DNA from: JAYPWI01 sp038135065
GTDB lineage: Bacteria > Actinomycetota > Acidimicrobiia > Acidimicrobiales > Poriferisodalaceae
Length of the DNA: 44,446 nt
Assembly: GCA_038135065.1 (NCBI GenBank)
Contig: JAYPWI010000029.1
Coordinates: 1 to 44,446 of the forward strand
Reading direction: 5' to 3'
Made by a program: the position numbers and the translations under genes. Each line of letters begins with the position of its first letter. Positions within the stretch are counted from its first letter, which is position 1. The notes beneath the pieces are model-generated. The model had not been told where the DNA came from, searched no databases, and worked only from the letters and a program-made list of their open reading frames with translations. This document shows, piece by piece, positions 16,995 to 25,275 of this stretch.

Positions 16995-17861
16995 TCAGGT
17001 GATGTCTCGGTTGCGGGCCGCCTCGAGCCACTCGACCGTCGGGCCAACCTGGTTGAAGGTGAAAAGGTGGACCGCTTCGATACCCAGATCGACGGCTCGG
17101 TGGTCCAGGGAATCGAGCAGTTCGAGCGGGTCGTATCCCTGGGGTCGCACCAGTCGCCCGATGGCAGCACGATGCTTGCGCAGGTAGCGGATGGAGGGAC
17201 CCACGCCGAGCCGTGCCCCCATGGAGAGCAAGCGGTGTCGTTCCACCGCGCCAGGCACGCCCAGCACCACGGGTATGTCTAAACCGTGAGCCCGCTCGTC
17301 GCTCAGCCAGGCAAGGATCTTTGCGTCGTCGAAACACATCTGGGTGGTGGCGTACGGCGCCCAACCAGCGCTCGCGAGGACGTCGCACTTGGCGTGCAGT
17401 GCTTCTCGCAGGGCGGCCGCCCCATTCAACGGATGTCCGTCGGGGTACGAAGCCACGCCTACGGACCGCAGGTCGATGTCGATGGTCACCAAGTCGGCAA
17501 GCAGGTCGAGGGCTGCATCGTAGGGGCCTGCGACGTCGGGGAAATCCCCGGCGATCACGAAGAGGTCATCGACGCCGGATCGGACTGCCCGTTCGACCAG
17601 CTCGGCCAGGTGGTGCTTGGACCGCACCATGCGGGCTGCGATGTGGGGGGTGGGCCGATGGCCTCTGCTGGCGACGACTTCGACCAGCTCGAGGGTCGCA
17701 TCGAGACCACGCCGGGGAGAGGCCGTCACCGAGACGCGCGACCGAGGGGGCAGTGCGTCGATCGCCGACTGGACCCCCGCCATCGGAATGAGTTCGAAGC
17801 GCGGCTCGGCGAGCATGGCGGCAAGGGGGTCAGGTGTAGACGGCGGTCGGGAGGTCACCAT
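16995..17861 (-). CDS. Methylenetetrahydrofolate reductase-like (MetF family) protein
   Basis: A 288-residue TIM-barrel protein with MetF features: an FELIP start with a Glu at the place of the catalytic acid, SVTASPRRGLDATLELVE, PTPHIAARMV, GVDDLFVIAGD and GVASYPDGHPLN. It is related to the short MetF-like enzymes of actinobacteria that I associate with C1 catabolism. It interconverts 5-methyl-THF and 5,10-methylene-THF. In this operon, with Fhs and opposite a methyl-THF-forming system, the oxidative direction (methyl-THF to methylene-THF) is the likely role. The gene follows fhs with a 6-bp gap. The flavin and electron acceptor are not determined by sequence; no separate partner subunit is adjacent. 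Confidence 0.8.
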   Translation of the reverse strand: MVTSRPPSTPDPLAAMLAEPRFELIPMAGVQSAIDALPPRSRVSVTASPRRGLDATLELVEVVASRGHRPTPHIAARMVRSKHHLAELVERAVRSGVDDLFVIAGDFPDVAGPYDAALDLLADLVTIDIDLRSVGVASYPDGHPLNGAAALREALHAKCDVLASAGWAPYATTQMCFDDAKILAWLSDERAHGLDIPVVLGVPGAVERHRLLSMGARLGVGPSIRYLRKHRAAIGRLVRPQGYDPLELLDSLDHRAVDLGIEAVHLFTFNQVGPTVEWLEAARNRDIT

Positions 17862-17867
17862 GCGAGC

Positions 17868-19559
17868 TCAGCTGAGCCCGACGATGTTGCCGTCGGGGTC
17901 GATGTCGATCCGGCTTGCTGCAGGGTCTCGCCCGAGTCCGGGCATCGTGCGCATGTCACCGCAGATGGGATAAACGAAGCCGGCTCCGACGCTGGCCCGA
18001 ACCTCGCGGACGGGTAGGCGCCACCCAGTGGGCGCACCGGGAAGTCGAGGGTCGGCGGACAGGGAGAGGTGGGTCTTGGCGATGCAGACCGGAAGATGCC
18101 CCCAGCCTGAACGCTCGAACAGGTCCAGGTCGCGGCGGGCCCGAGGGGAGTAGTCCACCCCGTCGGCGCCGTAGATCTCGGTGGCCACCGTCTCGATCTT
18201 CGTGGTGAGTGAGGCCTCGTCCGGATACAGGAGCCGGAACGACCCCGGTTCCTCGATCGCCTCTATGACCGCTTCGGCGAGTTCGACCGCCCCCTGCCCA
18301 CCCTCGCTGAAGTGGCGGCATACGGCGATCCGCACCCCGATATCGGTGGCGAGCTGTTCGACGGCGGCGATGTCCGAGGGGTGATCGTCGGGAAAAACGT
18401 TCAGTGCCACTACCGGCGTGACGCCGAAGCGGCGCACGTTGTCCACCTGTTTGCGCAGGTTGTCGCCGCCGCGCTCGACGTCGTCGGGGTTGGCTCGCTG
18501 CAAGTCCTCGGGAAGCGGCCGGCCGGCAACGATCCGGTACCGCCCGCTGTGGGCCTTGAGGCCCCGAATGGTGGCCACGACGACGGCAGCGTCGGGGACC
18601 AGTCCTGAGGTTCGGCACTTGATGTCGAAGAAGCGTTCGGCGCCCATGTCCGCACCGAAGCCAGCCTCGGTGATCAGCACATCGCCAGCACGGCTTCCGA
18701 TCAGGTCAGCCACGATCGAAGAGTTCCCCGTTGCGATATTGCCGAACGGCCCCGTATGGACCAAGGCCGGCGTGCCTTCGAGTGTCTGCATGAGGTTGGG
18801 CTTGAGGGCCTCACGCAGGATGACGGTCATAGCTCCGGCGGCATCGAGATCCTCTGCCGTGACGGGCTCGCCAGCCCGTGTGAACCCCACGACGATGCGG
18901 CCGATCCGCCGGCGTAGATCGCCGAGGTCGGTAGCCAGGGCAAGGGTGGCCATCACCTCCGAGGCTGCCGTGATGTCGAAGCCGCTTTGACGGGGCACCC
19001 CATCAGTGCGCTCGCCGAGCCCCACGACGATGTTGCGGAGGGCCCGATCGTTCACATCCACCACCCTCGGCCAACTGATGCCCTGCAGGTCGAGATCCAG
19101 ATGGTTCCCGTGGTGCAGGTGCGCGTCGAGCATGGCGGCGCAGAGATTGTGGGCTGCGGTGACGGCATGGGTGTCGCCCGTGAGGTGGAGGTTCAGCAAC
19201 TCCATCGGAACAACCTGGCTGTACCCACCGCCCGCGGCGCCTCCTTTGATTCCGAACGTAGGGCCCATGGATGGCTGGCGGAGGGAAATGGTGGCCGAAC
19301 GACCGAGGTGGCCGAACGCTTGGCCCAACCCGACAGTGGTGGTGGTCTTTCCCTCTCCCAGCGGGGTCGGCGTCATTGCCGTGACGACGACGTACCCGGC
19401 ACGAATGCGGGGGCTCATTGCTTCAATGGCCGAGAGGTCGATCTTGGCCGCGCCCGAGCCGTAGGGCTCGAGGAGGTCGCTCGGGATTCCCATGTCGGTA
19501 GCAACGTCGGTCAGTGGGCGAAGTCGGGCGGACCGTGCAATCTCGAGGTCTGACAGCAT
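17868..19559 (-). CDS. fhs: Formate-tetrahydrofolate ligase
   Basis: A 563-residue formyl-THF synthetase of full family length. The nucleotide loop TPLGEGKTTTTVGLGQAF is at about residues 64-81, and FGIKGGAAGGGYSQVVPMELLNLHLTGD and RFGVTPVVALNVFPDD are family-specific blocks. It catalyses ATP + formate + THF to 10-formyl-THF reversibly. Beside a formate dehydrogenase and methyl-oxidation genes, the reverse, ATP-yielding release of formate is the probable role. It lies 47 bp after the carboxyltransferase gene on the same strand and immediately before the MetF-like gene, so it belongs to the GntR-led operon. Confidence 0.96.
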   Translation of the reverse strand: MLSDLEIARSARLRPLTDVATDMGIPSDLLEPYGSGAAKIDLSAIEAMSPRIRAGYVVVTAMTPTPLGEGKTTTTVGLGQAFGHLGRSATISLRQPSMGPTFGIKGGAAGGGYSQVVPMELLNLHLTGDTHAVTAAHNLCAAMLDAHLHHGNHLDLDLQGISWPRVVDVNDRALRNIVVGLGERTDGVPRQSGFDITAASEVMATLALATDLGDLRRRIGRIVVGFTRAGEPVTAEDLDAAGAMTVILREALKPNLMQTLEGTPALVHTGPFGNIATGNSSIVADLIGSRAGDVLITEAGFGADMGAERFFDIKCRTSGLVPDAAVVVATIRGLKAHSGRYRIVAGRPLPEDLQRANPDDVERGGDNLRKQVDNVRRFGVTPVVALNVFPDDHPSDIAAVEQLATDIGVRIAVCRHFSEGGQGAVELAEAVIEAIEEPGSFRLLYPDEASLTTKIETVATEIYGADGVDYSPRARRDLDLFERSGWGHLPVCIAKTHLSLSADPRLPGAPTGWRLPVREVRASVGAGFVYPICGDMRTMPGLGRDPAASRIDIDPDGNIVGLS

Positions 19560-19606
19560 GCGGCCCTGATCCTAGGGGCTGGCGGTGGTGCGTCCGGCCC
19601 GGGCGC

Positions 19607-21160
19607 TCAGGGCCGGTAGCTCGGTCCAGGGGTCGGGCCCACTTGGGTGGCCAGCACCGGTTGGGCTGCCCGAACGAACTCGGCCAGGAGGGGACGGGTG
19701 TCCCTCGGGTCGATGAGGTTCTCGATGTCCATGGCGTGAGCGTTGCGGAAGGGGCTGGCGATCGCCTCCAGCCGCCCTTCGATCGCCGCCCGGTGGGCGA
19801 CGGGGTCATCGGCCGCCTCGATCTCTCGTCGGTAGGCCACCATCGTGCCTCCCTCGATGTGCATCGACCCGGTGTGGGCCGAGGGCCATGCATAACGCTG
19901 GTACATCCCGGAATGCCGAACGTGCAGGCCTCCGGCCACCCCGTAGCACTGGCGCATGATGAAGCTGATGTAGGGCATGCGGCTCGTGGCGAACACGCTC
20001 ACCGCGCGGGCACCTCCCCGCAAGATGCCCATGGCCTCCATCTCCGGACCCACGTGAAATCCCGGCTCGTCGCACAGCCACACGAGTGGTAGGTGAAACG
20101 TGTCGCACAGCTGCACCAGGCGCATCGCCTTTTCTGCCTCGATGGGTCCCATCGCGCCGCCGTAGAAGGTCGGGTTGTTGATCATCAACCCGATCGCGTA
20201 GCCATCGATCCGGGCCAGGCCGGTGATGTGGGCCCGTCCCGACATCGGTGCGATCTCGAAGAAACTTTCTCGATCGACCACCGCGTCGATGATCCGTCGC
20301 GGGTTGTAGACCCGGCGTTTGGTTCGCGGTATGACGGACAGCAACGATTCGTCCCTCCGGTCGGCGGGGTCGTCGACCGTGACACGTGGAGGAAGCTCCC
20401 ACACACTGTTGGGAAGGTAGGAGAGGAACCTTCGCGCCATCTCGAAGGCGTGGTCCTCGCTGTCGGCCAGGTTGTCCACCACACCGTTGGGGATCTGGAC
20501 CCGCTCGTCGCCGAGTTCTTCCTTCGTGATGTCGACCCCGATGCCCTCTTTCACCACTGCGGGGCCGGCAACGAAGACCTGACTGGTGTCACGGACCATC
20601 GCATTGAAGTGACACAGGCTGCCCTGGATGGCCGGTAGACCAGCAACCGACCCGAGTATGAGCGAGACGACGGGTACTTGGCTCAGCAACTCCGTGGAGA
20701 GGTCAGGCGATTCGTTGTCGGGTAGGTAAGTGTGACCGAGTTTCTCGAAGGTCTTGACGCTGCCGCCGGTGGCGTCGAGCAGGCGAATGAGTGGCATCCG
20801 GTAGTCCCGGGCCATCTTCTCCGCGATGATGTACTTGGCGCCGATGTTCCCATCCGCAGCGCCGCCTCGAATCGTGAAGTCGCCCCCGCACACGACGGCC
20901 CGGCGGCCGCCCAACTCGGCCGTGCCAATGACGTAGTTGGCCGGGGTGAGGGACGTGAGGCTCCCGTCGTCGCTCCACGTCGGGGTGCCGGCCAAGGCCC
21001 CGATCTCCCGGAAGGTTCCAGGATCCTGCAGGCGGTCGATTCGCTCCCGCACGGTCAGCTTTCCCCGTCCGTGATGGAAGGCGACGCTGTCTGGCCCACC
21101 CATTTCGTGGATCATCGCTGTCCGCCGCTCGAGCTCTGCGACCTCTTCTTCCCAGCTCAT
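19607..21160 (-). CDS. Acyl-CoA carboxylase carboxyltransferase (beta) subunit
   Basis: A 517-residue carboxyltransferase of the PccB/AccD5 type with both crotonase-like halves. The N-terminal half has HHGRGKLTVRERIDRLQDPGTFREIG and GSVAGLPAIQGSL; the C-terminal half has GLARIDGYAIGLMINNP, PLVWLCDEPGFHVGPEMEAMGILR and GMYQRYAWPSAHTG. It normally transfers CO2 from carboxybiotin to an acyl-CoA such as propionyl-CoA, or runs in reverse in biotin-dependent decarboxylases. No biotin carboxylase or biotin carrier gene is in the window, so partners must be elsewhere. The start at 21160 has GGAGGTCGGG. Its place between a GntR regulator and fhs is odd and suggests a linked substrate. Confidence 0.9.
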   Translation of the reverse strand: MSWEEEVAELERRTAMIHEMGGPDSVAFHHGRGKLTVRERIDRLQDPGTFREIGALAGTPTWSDDGSLTSLTPANYVIGTAELGGRRAVVCGGDFTIRGGAADGNIGAKYIIAEKMARDYRMPLIRLLDATGGSVKTFEKLGHTYLPDNESPDLSTELLSQVPVVSLILGSVAGLPAIQGSLCHFNAMVRDTSQVFVAGPAVVKEGIGVDITKEELGDERVQIPNGVVDNLADSEDHAFEMARRFLSYLPNSVWELPPRVTVDDPADRRDESLLSVIPRTKRRVYNPRRIIDAVVDRESFFEIAPMSGRAHITGLARIDGYAIGLMINNPTFYGGAMGPIEAEKAMRLVQLCDTFHLPLVWLCDEPGFHVGPEMEAMGILRGGARAVSVFATSRMPYISFIMRQCYGVAGGLHVRHSGMYQRYAWPSAHTGSMHIEGGTMVAYRREIEAADDPVAHRAAIEGRLEAIASPFRNAHAMDIENLIDPRDTRPLLAEFVRAAQPVLATQVGPTPGPSYRP

Positions 21161-21186
21161 CCCGACCTCCTCGATCAGGCGAGATG

Positions 21187-21870
21187 CTACGAGTCGCTGC
21201 TTCCCGGAGCGAGTGGGTGGTCGAGCCGTCGGGTGACGGCAGCTCGGATCTGCGCGTCGAAGGACTGGATGTGGGTGGCCATGAGATCGCCGGCCCGGCT
21301 CGCGTCCCCCTGCCGCAGCGCATCGAGGATCTGCATGTGATCGCTGACCGCCTCAGCCATTGCCTCGACATCGGACAGGTAGAGATGCCACAGACGATCC
21401 GACTGGGCGTAGAGGGTGTCGAGGGTGTTGACCAAGAAACGGTTACCCGCAGCGCTCCACATCACCTCGTGACAGCGCCGATCGGTGGCCAACTGGTCGT
21501 GGGGATCCGACGACTCCGAGCCCAGGGCAGCCTCCATGGCGGCCCAATGGGTGTGGTTTCCTCTGACTGCGGCGAGACGAGCCGCATAGGGTTCGAGCAC
21601 CGTACGGGTCTCGAGCAACATCGACAGTTCCGACACCTCGACCCCCGAGACGATCACGCCTCGGCGGGGAATGATGGACACGAATTGCTCGGCTTCGAGC
21701 CGTTGGAGGGCCTCGCGCACCGGTGTGCGACCGATCCCGAGGCGGCGCTGTAGGTCGTCCTCTCTGAGGATCTCTCCTGGCTGCAGTTGCACGGTGACGA
21801 TCAGGTCACGGAGCTGGCGGTAGGCCATGTCGCGCAGCGAGGGACGGGTTGCTGGAGCCGTTGTCTGCAC
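21187..21870 (-). CDS. GntR-family transcriptional regulator, FCD (FadR) subfamily
   Basis: A 227-residue regulator. Residues 10-80 form the winged HTH (LRDMAYRQLRDLIVTVQLQPGEILREDDLQRRLGIGRTPVREALQRLEAEQFVSI). The rest is an all-helical FCD effector domain with likely metal-ligand His residues in CHEVMWSAAGNRFL, DHMQILDAL and ATHIQSF. FCD regulators usually bind a small carboxylic acid or amino-acid derivative and repress adjacent catabolic operons. The gene leads the operon with the carboxyltransferase, fhs and the MetF-like gene and is divergent from the dimethylglycine dehydrogenase-like gene, with clear palindromes between them. It is the obvious candidate regulator of both units. GTG start with GAGGGA upstream. 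Confidence 0.93.
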   Translation of the reverse strand: MQTTAPATRPSLRDMAYRQLRDLIVTVQLQPGEILREDDLQRRLGIGRTPVREALQRLEAEQFVSIIPRRGVIVSGVEVSELSMLLETRTVLEPYAARLAAVRGNHTHWAAMEAALGSESSDPHDQLATDRRCHEVMWSAAGNRFLVNTLDTLYAQSDRLWHLYLSDVEAMAEAVSDHMQILDALRQGDASRAGDLMATHIQSFDAQIRAAVTRRLDHPLAPGSSDS

Positions 21871-21898
21871 TGCAACATCCCTCGTCGTCGTGGGCAGC

Positions 21899-21948
21899 GT
21901 CGACGGTCGACGACCGTCGACAACTGATGATACATCAGTGATATATCA
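21899..21948. promoter_or_regulatory. Divergent operator region with three palindromic elements
   Basis: The 103-bp gap between the GntR gene and the dehydrogenase gene holds three palindromic elements. First, a 10-bp perfect inverted repeat, GTCGACGGTC and GACCGTCGAC, is separated by 3 bp (21899-21921). Second, CTGATG-ATA-CATCAG lies at 21924-21938. Third, TGATATATCA lies at 21939-21948. The second and third contain TGATACATCA (21928) and TGATATATCA (21939), two related 10-bp palindromes exactly 11 bp apart, that is one helical turn, as expected for cooperative binding of a GntR/FCD dimer. The AT-rich TATATCAT may also serve as a -10 element for rightward transcription. Assignment to the neighbouring regulator is inference. 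Confidence 0.65.
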
Positions 21949-21973
21949 TGAGGCGTTGGAGTGGAGGGCAAGC

Positions 21974-24505
21974 ATGAACGAAGTACCCAGCAGAGCGCGC
22001 TGCGTCGTGATCGGCGCCGGCATCGTCGGGAGCAGCCTGGTTGGTCACCTCTCCGATCGAGGTTGGACGGACATCGTGCTCCTCGACAAAGGACCGCTAC
22101 CCAATCCCGGCGGATCGACGGGACATGCCTCCAACTTCATCTTCCCGGTGGTTCACTCGAAGGAAATCGTCGACCTGACGATGGACAGCCAGCGCCAGTA
22201 CGAAGAACTCGGCCTACAACACACCTGTGGCGGTATCGAAGTTGCTCGCACCGAGGAGCGGATGGAGGAGTTCCGGCGGCGCATGACGTCGGCGACCTGC
22301 TGGGGCGTCGATGCCCGACTGCTCACCCCGACAGAGGTGGCCGACCTCGTTCCCTACCTCGACCCAGATGTCATCCTGGGCGGGTTCTACACGCCTTCTG
22401 CCAGCGTGGTCGACAGCCTCGAGACATCGACCCGCATGCGACAAAGGGCACTGGACGCCGGCAATCTGGCAGTGTTCGCCTCCACCGAGGTGCTCGACAT
22501 CGAGACACGCCCGGGGCCGACCAAGCCCGTGGTCACAGCGGTAGTCACCGATCGGGGGCGCATCGAGTGCGACACAGTTGCCATCGCCTGTGGGGTGTGG
22601 AGCCTGAAGTTGGCGGCCATGGCCGGGGCCACCATCCCCCTGACCCCAGCCGTACACCAGATGGCGGACATCGGCCCCTTCGATCTGCTGGTCGAGACCA
22701 ACCAGGAGATCGCCTATCCCATCGTCCGTGACATGGACACCTTCTGCTATGAGCGGCAAAGCGCTGGGTCCATGGAGGTCGGGTCCTATGGGCACCGTCC
22801 CATCCTCCACCGGGTCGAGGAGATCCCCTCCAACGACGAGGCGGCGCTGAGCCCCACCGAAATGCCCTTCACTCCAGACGACTTCGACGAGCAGATGGAA
22901 CAGGCCATCGAACTCATGGACTTCTTGGGGGACGGCGAGATCAAGTACGCAATCAACGGGTTGCTGAGCCTGACACCCGATGCCAACCCGGTGCTCGGCC
23001 CGACACCCGAGGTAGACAACCTGTGGTCGGCGGCTGCGGTGTGGGTGAAGGAAGGCCCCGGGGTCGGGCGCCTCATGGCCGAGTGGATGACCGACGGGTA
23101 CCCCCATCTGACAGATCCCCACGGGGCCGACGTCACGCGGTTCTATCCCCAGCACCGCAACGTGCATCACATCGAGGCCAGGGCCATCGAGCACTTCAAC
23201 AAGACCTACGGCATCGTTCACCCCCGCGAGCAGTGGGCGAGTCGGCGCAATCTGACGGTGGGTCCTGCCAAAGCCCGAACCGATGCCCTAGGCGCCATGT
23301 ACTTCGAGGCGGGCGGCTGGGAACGGCCCCATTGGTACGACAGCAATCTCGATCTCGTCGAACGCTACGGGGTAACCCCGACCCGCCACCATGAATGGGA
23401 CGCCCGTTGGTGGAGCCCCATCACCGATGCCGAGCATCTCCATCTGCGCAATGCGGCCGGACTGATCGACCTCTCACCCTTCCAGGTATTCGAGGTCGCC
23501 GGACCGGGAGCCCTCGACTACATCGAGTCGATGGTGGTCAATCGGTGTGATGTGGCTGTTGGCCGCTCCGTCTACACCCCGGTGCTGACCGCTGACGGCG
23601 GCTTCAGGTCCGACCTGACCGTCATGCGCCTGGCCGACGACCGCTTCCGCATCGTCACCGGTGCTTTCGACGGGGGGCGGGACGAGTACTGGTTCCGACA
23701 CAACCTGCCTACCGAGCAGGGACGGGTCACCTTCGAGAACCGCACCGACGGGACCTGCACCTTCGGGGTCTGGGGCCCACGGGCCGTGGAGTTGTTGGCC
23801 GGGCTGACCGAAGCAGACCTGAGCCTGGAAGCCTTTCCCTACGGCACGCTGCAGGAGGTGCTGCTCGACGGGATTCCTACCCAGTTGCTCCGGATCAGCT
23901 ATGTAGGCGACGCGGGCTTCGAGATCTATACCGCCGTAGGACATGGACTGCGCCTGTGGGACGTGCTGAGCGAGGCGGGGAGTGCGGTCGACCTCAGGCC
24001 CGTCGGTGCCGGGGTCTACGGAACCACCGGTCGACTCGAAAAGGGGTACCGCCTCATGGGGTCCGAGCTCGAGTCTCACTACTCGCCGGTCGAGGCCGGC
24101 CTCGCAAGACCCTCGGTCAAGCGTGCCGATTTCATCGGCAAGGACCCCTACCTCAGGGCCCGCGAATCAGCCCCGGTCGCCGCCCTGTGCACCCTCACCT
24201 TCGATTCTCTGCGCTGCGCTGACGGCTACGACCGTTACCCGATGGGCGCGGGCAACGAGCCGGTCCTGGATCTGGACGGTCAGCGTCTGGTCGACGCCAA
24301 GGGCAGGGTGAGCAGGGTGACCTCGGCGGGCAACGGACCGTCCGTTGGCTCCTACCTGGCCATGGCATACCTCCCCGTAGAGCTGGCCGTGGTCGGCACC
24401 CCGCTCCAAGTCATGTACCAGCATGAGCTATACCCCGTCACGGTGGCCGCAACAGGCTCCAACCTCGCCCTGTTCGATCCCGGCGATGACCGGATGACAA
24501 CGTGA
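21974..24505 (+). CDS. Dimethylglycine/sarcosine dehydrogenase-like FAD and THF-binding (DAO-GcvT) oxidoreductase
   Basis: An 843-residue two-part protein. The N-terminal 430 residues are a DAO-type FAD domain with VVIGAGIVGSSLVGHL (residues 11-26) and GGSTGHASN, where His51 aligns with the covalent flavin His of dimethylglycine and sarcosine dehydrogenases. The C-terminal half is a GcvT-like THF domain (DARWWSPITDAEHLHLRNAAGLIDLSPF through YVGDAGFEIYTAVG) plus a GcvT C-terminal barrel. Such enzymes oxidatively demethylate N-methylglycines, give methylene-THF and reduce ETF. The ETF genes follow directly, with a GTGA overlap. ATG 21974 has GGAGGG upstream. Dimethylglycine or sarcosine is the likely substrate; the family is broad. 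Confidence 0.88.
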   Translation: MNEVPSRARCVVIGAGIVGSSLVGHLSDRGWTDIVLLDKGPLPNPGGSTGHASNFIFPVVHSKEIVDLTMDSQRQYEELGLQHTCGGIEVARTEERMEEFRRRMTSATCWGVDARLLTPTEVADLVPYLDPDVILGGFYTPSASVVDSLETSTRMRQRALDAGNLAVFASTEVLDIETRPGPTKPVVTAVVTDRGRIECDTVAIACGVWSLKLAAMAGATIPLTPAVHQMADIGPFDLLVETNQEIAYPIVRDMDTFCYERQSAGSMEVGSYGHRPILHRVEEIPSNDEAALSPTEMPFTPDDFDEQMEQAIELMDFLGDGEIKYAINGLLSLTPDANPVLGPTPEVDNLWSAAAVWVKEGPGVGRLMAEWMTDGYPHLTDPHGADVTRFYPQHRNVHHIEARAIEHFNKTYGIVHPREQWASRRNLTVGPAKARTDALGAMYFEAGGWERPHWYDSNLDLVERYGVTPTRHHEWDARWWSPITDAEHLHLRNAAGLIDLSPFQVFEVAGPGALDYIESMVVNRCDVAVGRSVYTPVLTADGGFRSDLTVMRLADDRFRIVTGAFDGGRDEYWFRHNLPTEQGRVTFENRTDGTCTFGVWGPRAVELLAGLTEADLSLEAFPYGTLQEVLLDGIPTQLLRISYVGDAGFEIYTAVGHGLRLWDVLSEAGSAVDLRPVGAGVYGTTGRLEKGYRLMGSELESHYSPVEAGLARPSVKRADFIGKDPYLRARESAPVAALCTLTFDSLRCADGYDRYPMGAGNEPVLDLDGQRLVDAKGRVSRVTSAGNGPSVGSYLAMAYLPVELAVVGTPLQVMYQHELYPVTVAATGSNLALFDPGDDRMTT

Positions 24506-25275
24506 GGATCCTGGTCTGCGTGAAGCGGGTACCGGCCCCCGGAGCCCGGATAGGAATTTCCGACGACGAACTCGACGTCGACAGCACCCATCTCGGCTTC
24601 ACGACCAGCCCACACGAGGAGTGCGCGGTCGAGGCTGCGGTCTGCCTTGTCGAGGGCGCGGAGGAGGGCGGCGATGTCGTGGTGCTCACCGCTGGCCCAC
24701 CAGCAGCCGAGGAACAACTTCGCTACGCAGCTTCGGTAGGGGCGACCGAGCTCGTCCTCGTGCCGATCCACGGTGGTGGTAGTTGGGACCCGCAGGCCAC
24801 CGCCCGCGCCCTGACGGACTGTGTGACGGCGCTCGAGGCGCAGGATGGCCCTTTCGACCTGATCCTGTTCGGCAACGAATCTGCTGACGCAGGCGGTTAC
24901 CAGGTGGGTGTTCGGGTGGCCCACGCCCTCGACCGCCCGATGGTCAACGGAGCAAAGAGCATCGAGTACTCCGACTCTGTCGTCGTAGTTCGAAGGGCCA
25001 CCGACCGCGGGGTCGAGATCTACGAGATCCCCACACCGGCCGTGGTGGGTGTCCGCGAGGGGATCAACCTGCCGCGCTACCCGACCATGCGAGGCCGCTT
25101 GGCGTCAAAGAAGATCACCATCACGACGTTCGACACGTTCCCTGAGGCCGGCGGTTTGCAGCGCCGTCGCCTTCACCGCCCCGCGGAGACTGCGAGCGAG
25201 CCGATCATGCTCGGTGGCGGCCCAGACGCGGCGTCCGCCGTCGTGGACGTGCTCGAAGAACTGGGTTTGACATGA
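24502..25275 (+). CDS. etfB: Electron transfer flavoprotein beta subunit
   Basis: A 257-residue ETF beta protein. It opens MRILVCVKRVPAPGARI, the standard N-terminus, has the AMP-binding region in DLILFGNESADAGGYQVGVRVAHALDRPMVNGA, and REGINLPRYPTMRGRLASKKI, the ETF beta signature region. It carries electrons from the upstream flavin dehydrogenase to the respiratory chain through ETF:quinone oxidoreductase, which is not in this window. The GTG start overlaps the dehydrogenase stop (GTGA) and its own stop overlaps the alpha subunit start (ATGA), so the three are translationally coupled and this is probably a dedicated ETF. Confidence 0.95.
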   Translation: MRILVCVKRVPAPGARIGISDDELDVDSTHLGFTTSPHEECAVEAAVCLVEGAEEGGDVVVLTAGPPAAEEQLRYAASVGATELVLVPIHGGGSWDPQATARALTDCVTALEAQDGPFDLILFGNESADAGGYQVGVRVAHALDRPMVNGAKSIEYSDSVVVVRRATDRGVEIYEIPTPAVVGVREGINLPRYPTMRGRLASKKITITTFDTFPEAGGLQRRRLHRPAETASEPIMLGGGPDAASAVVDVLEELGLT

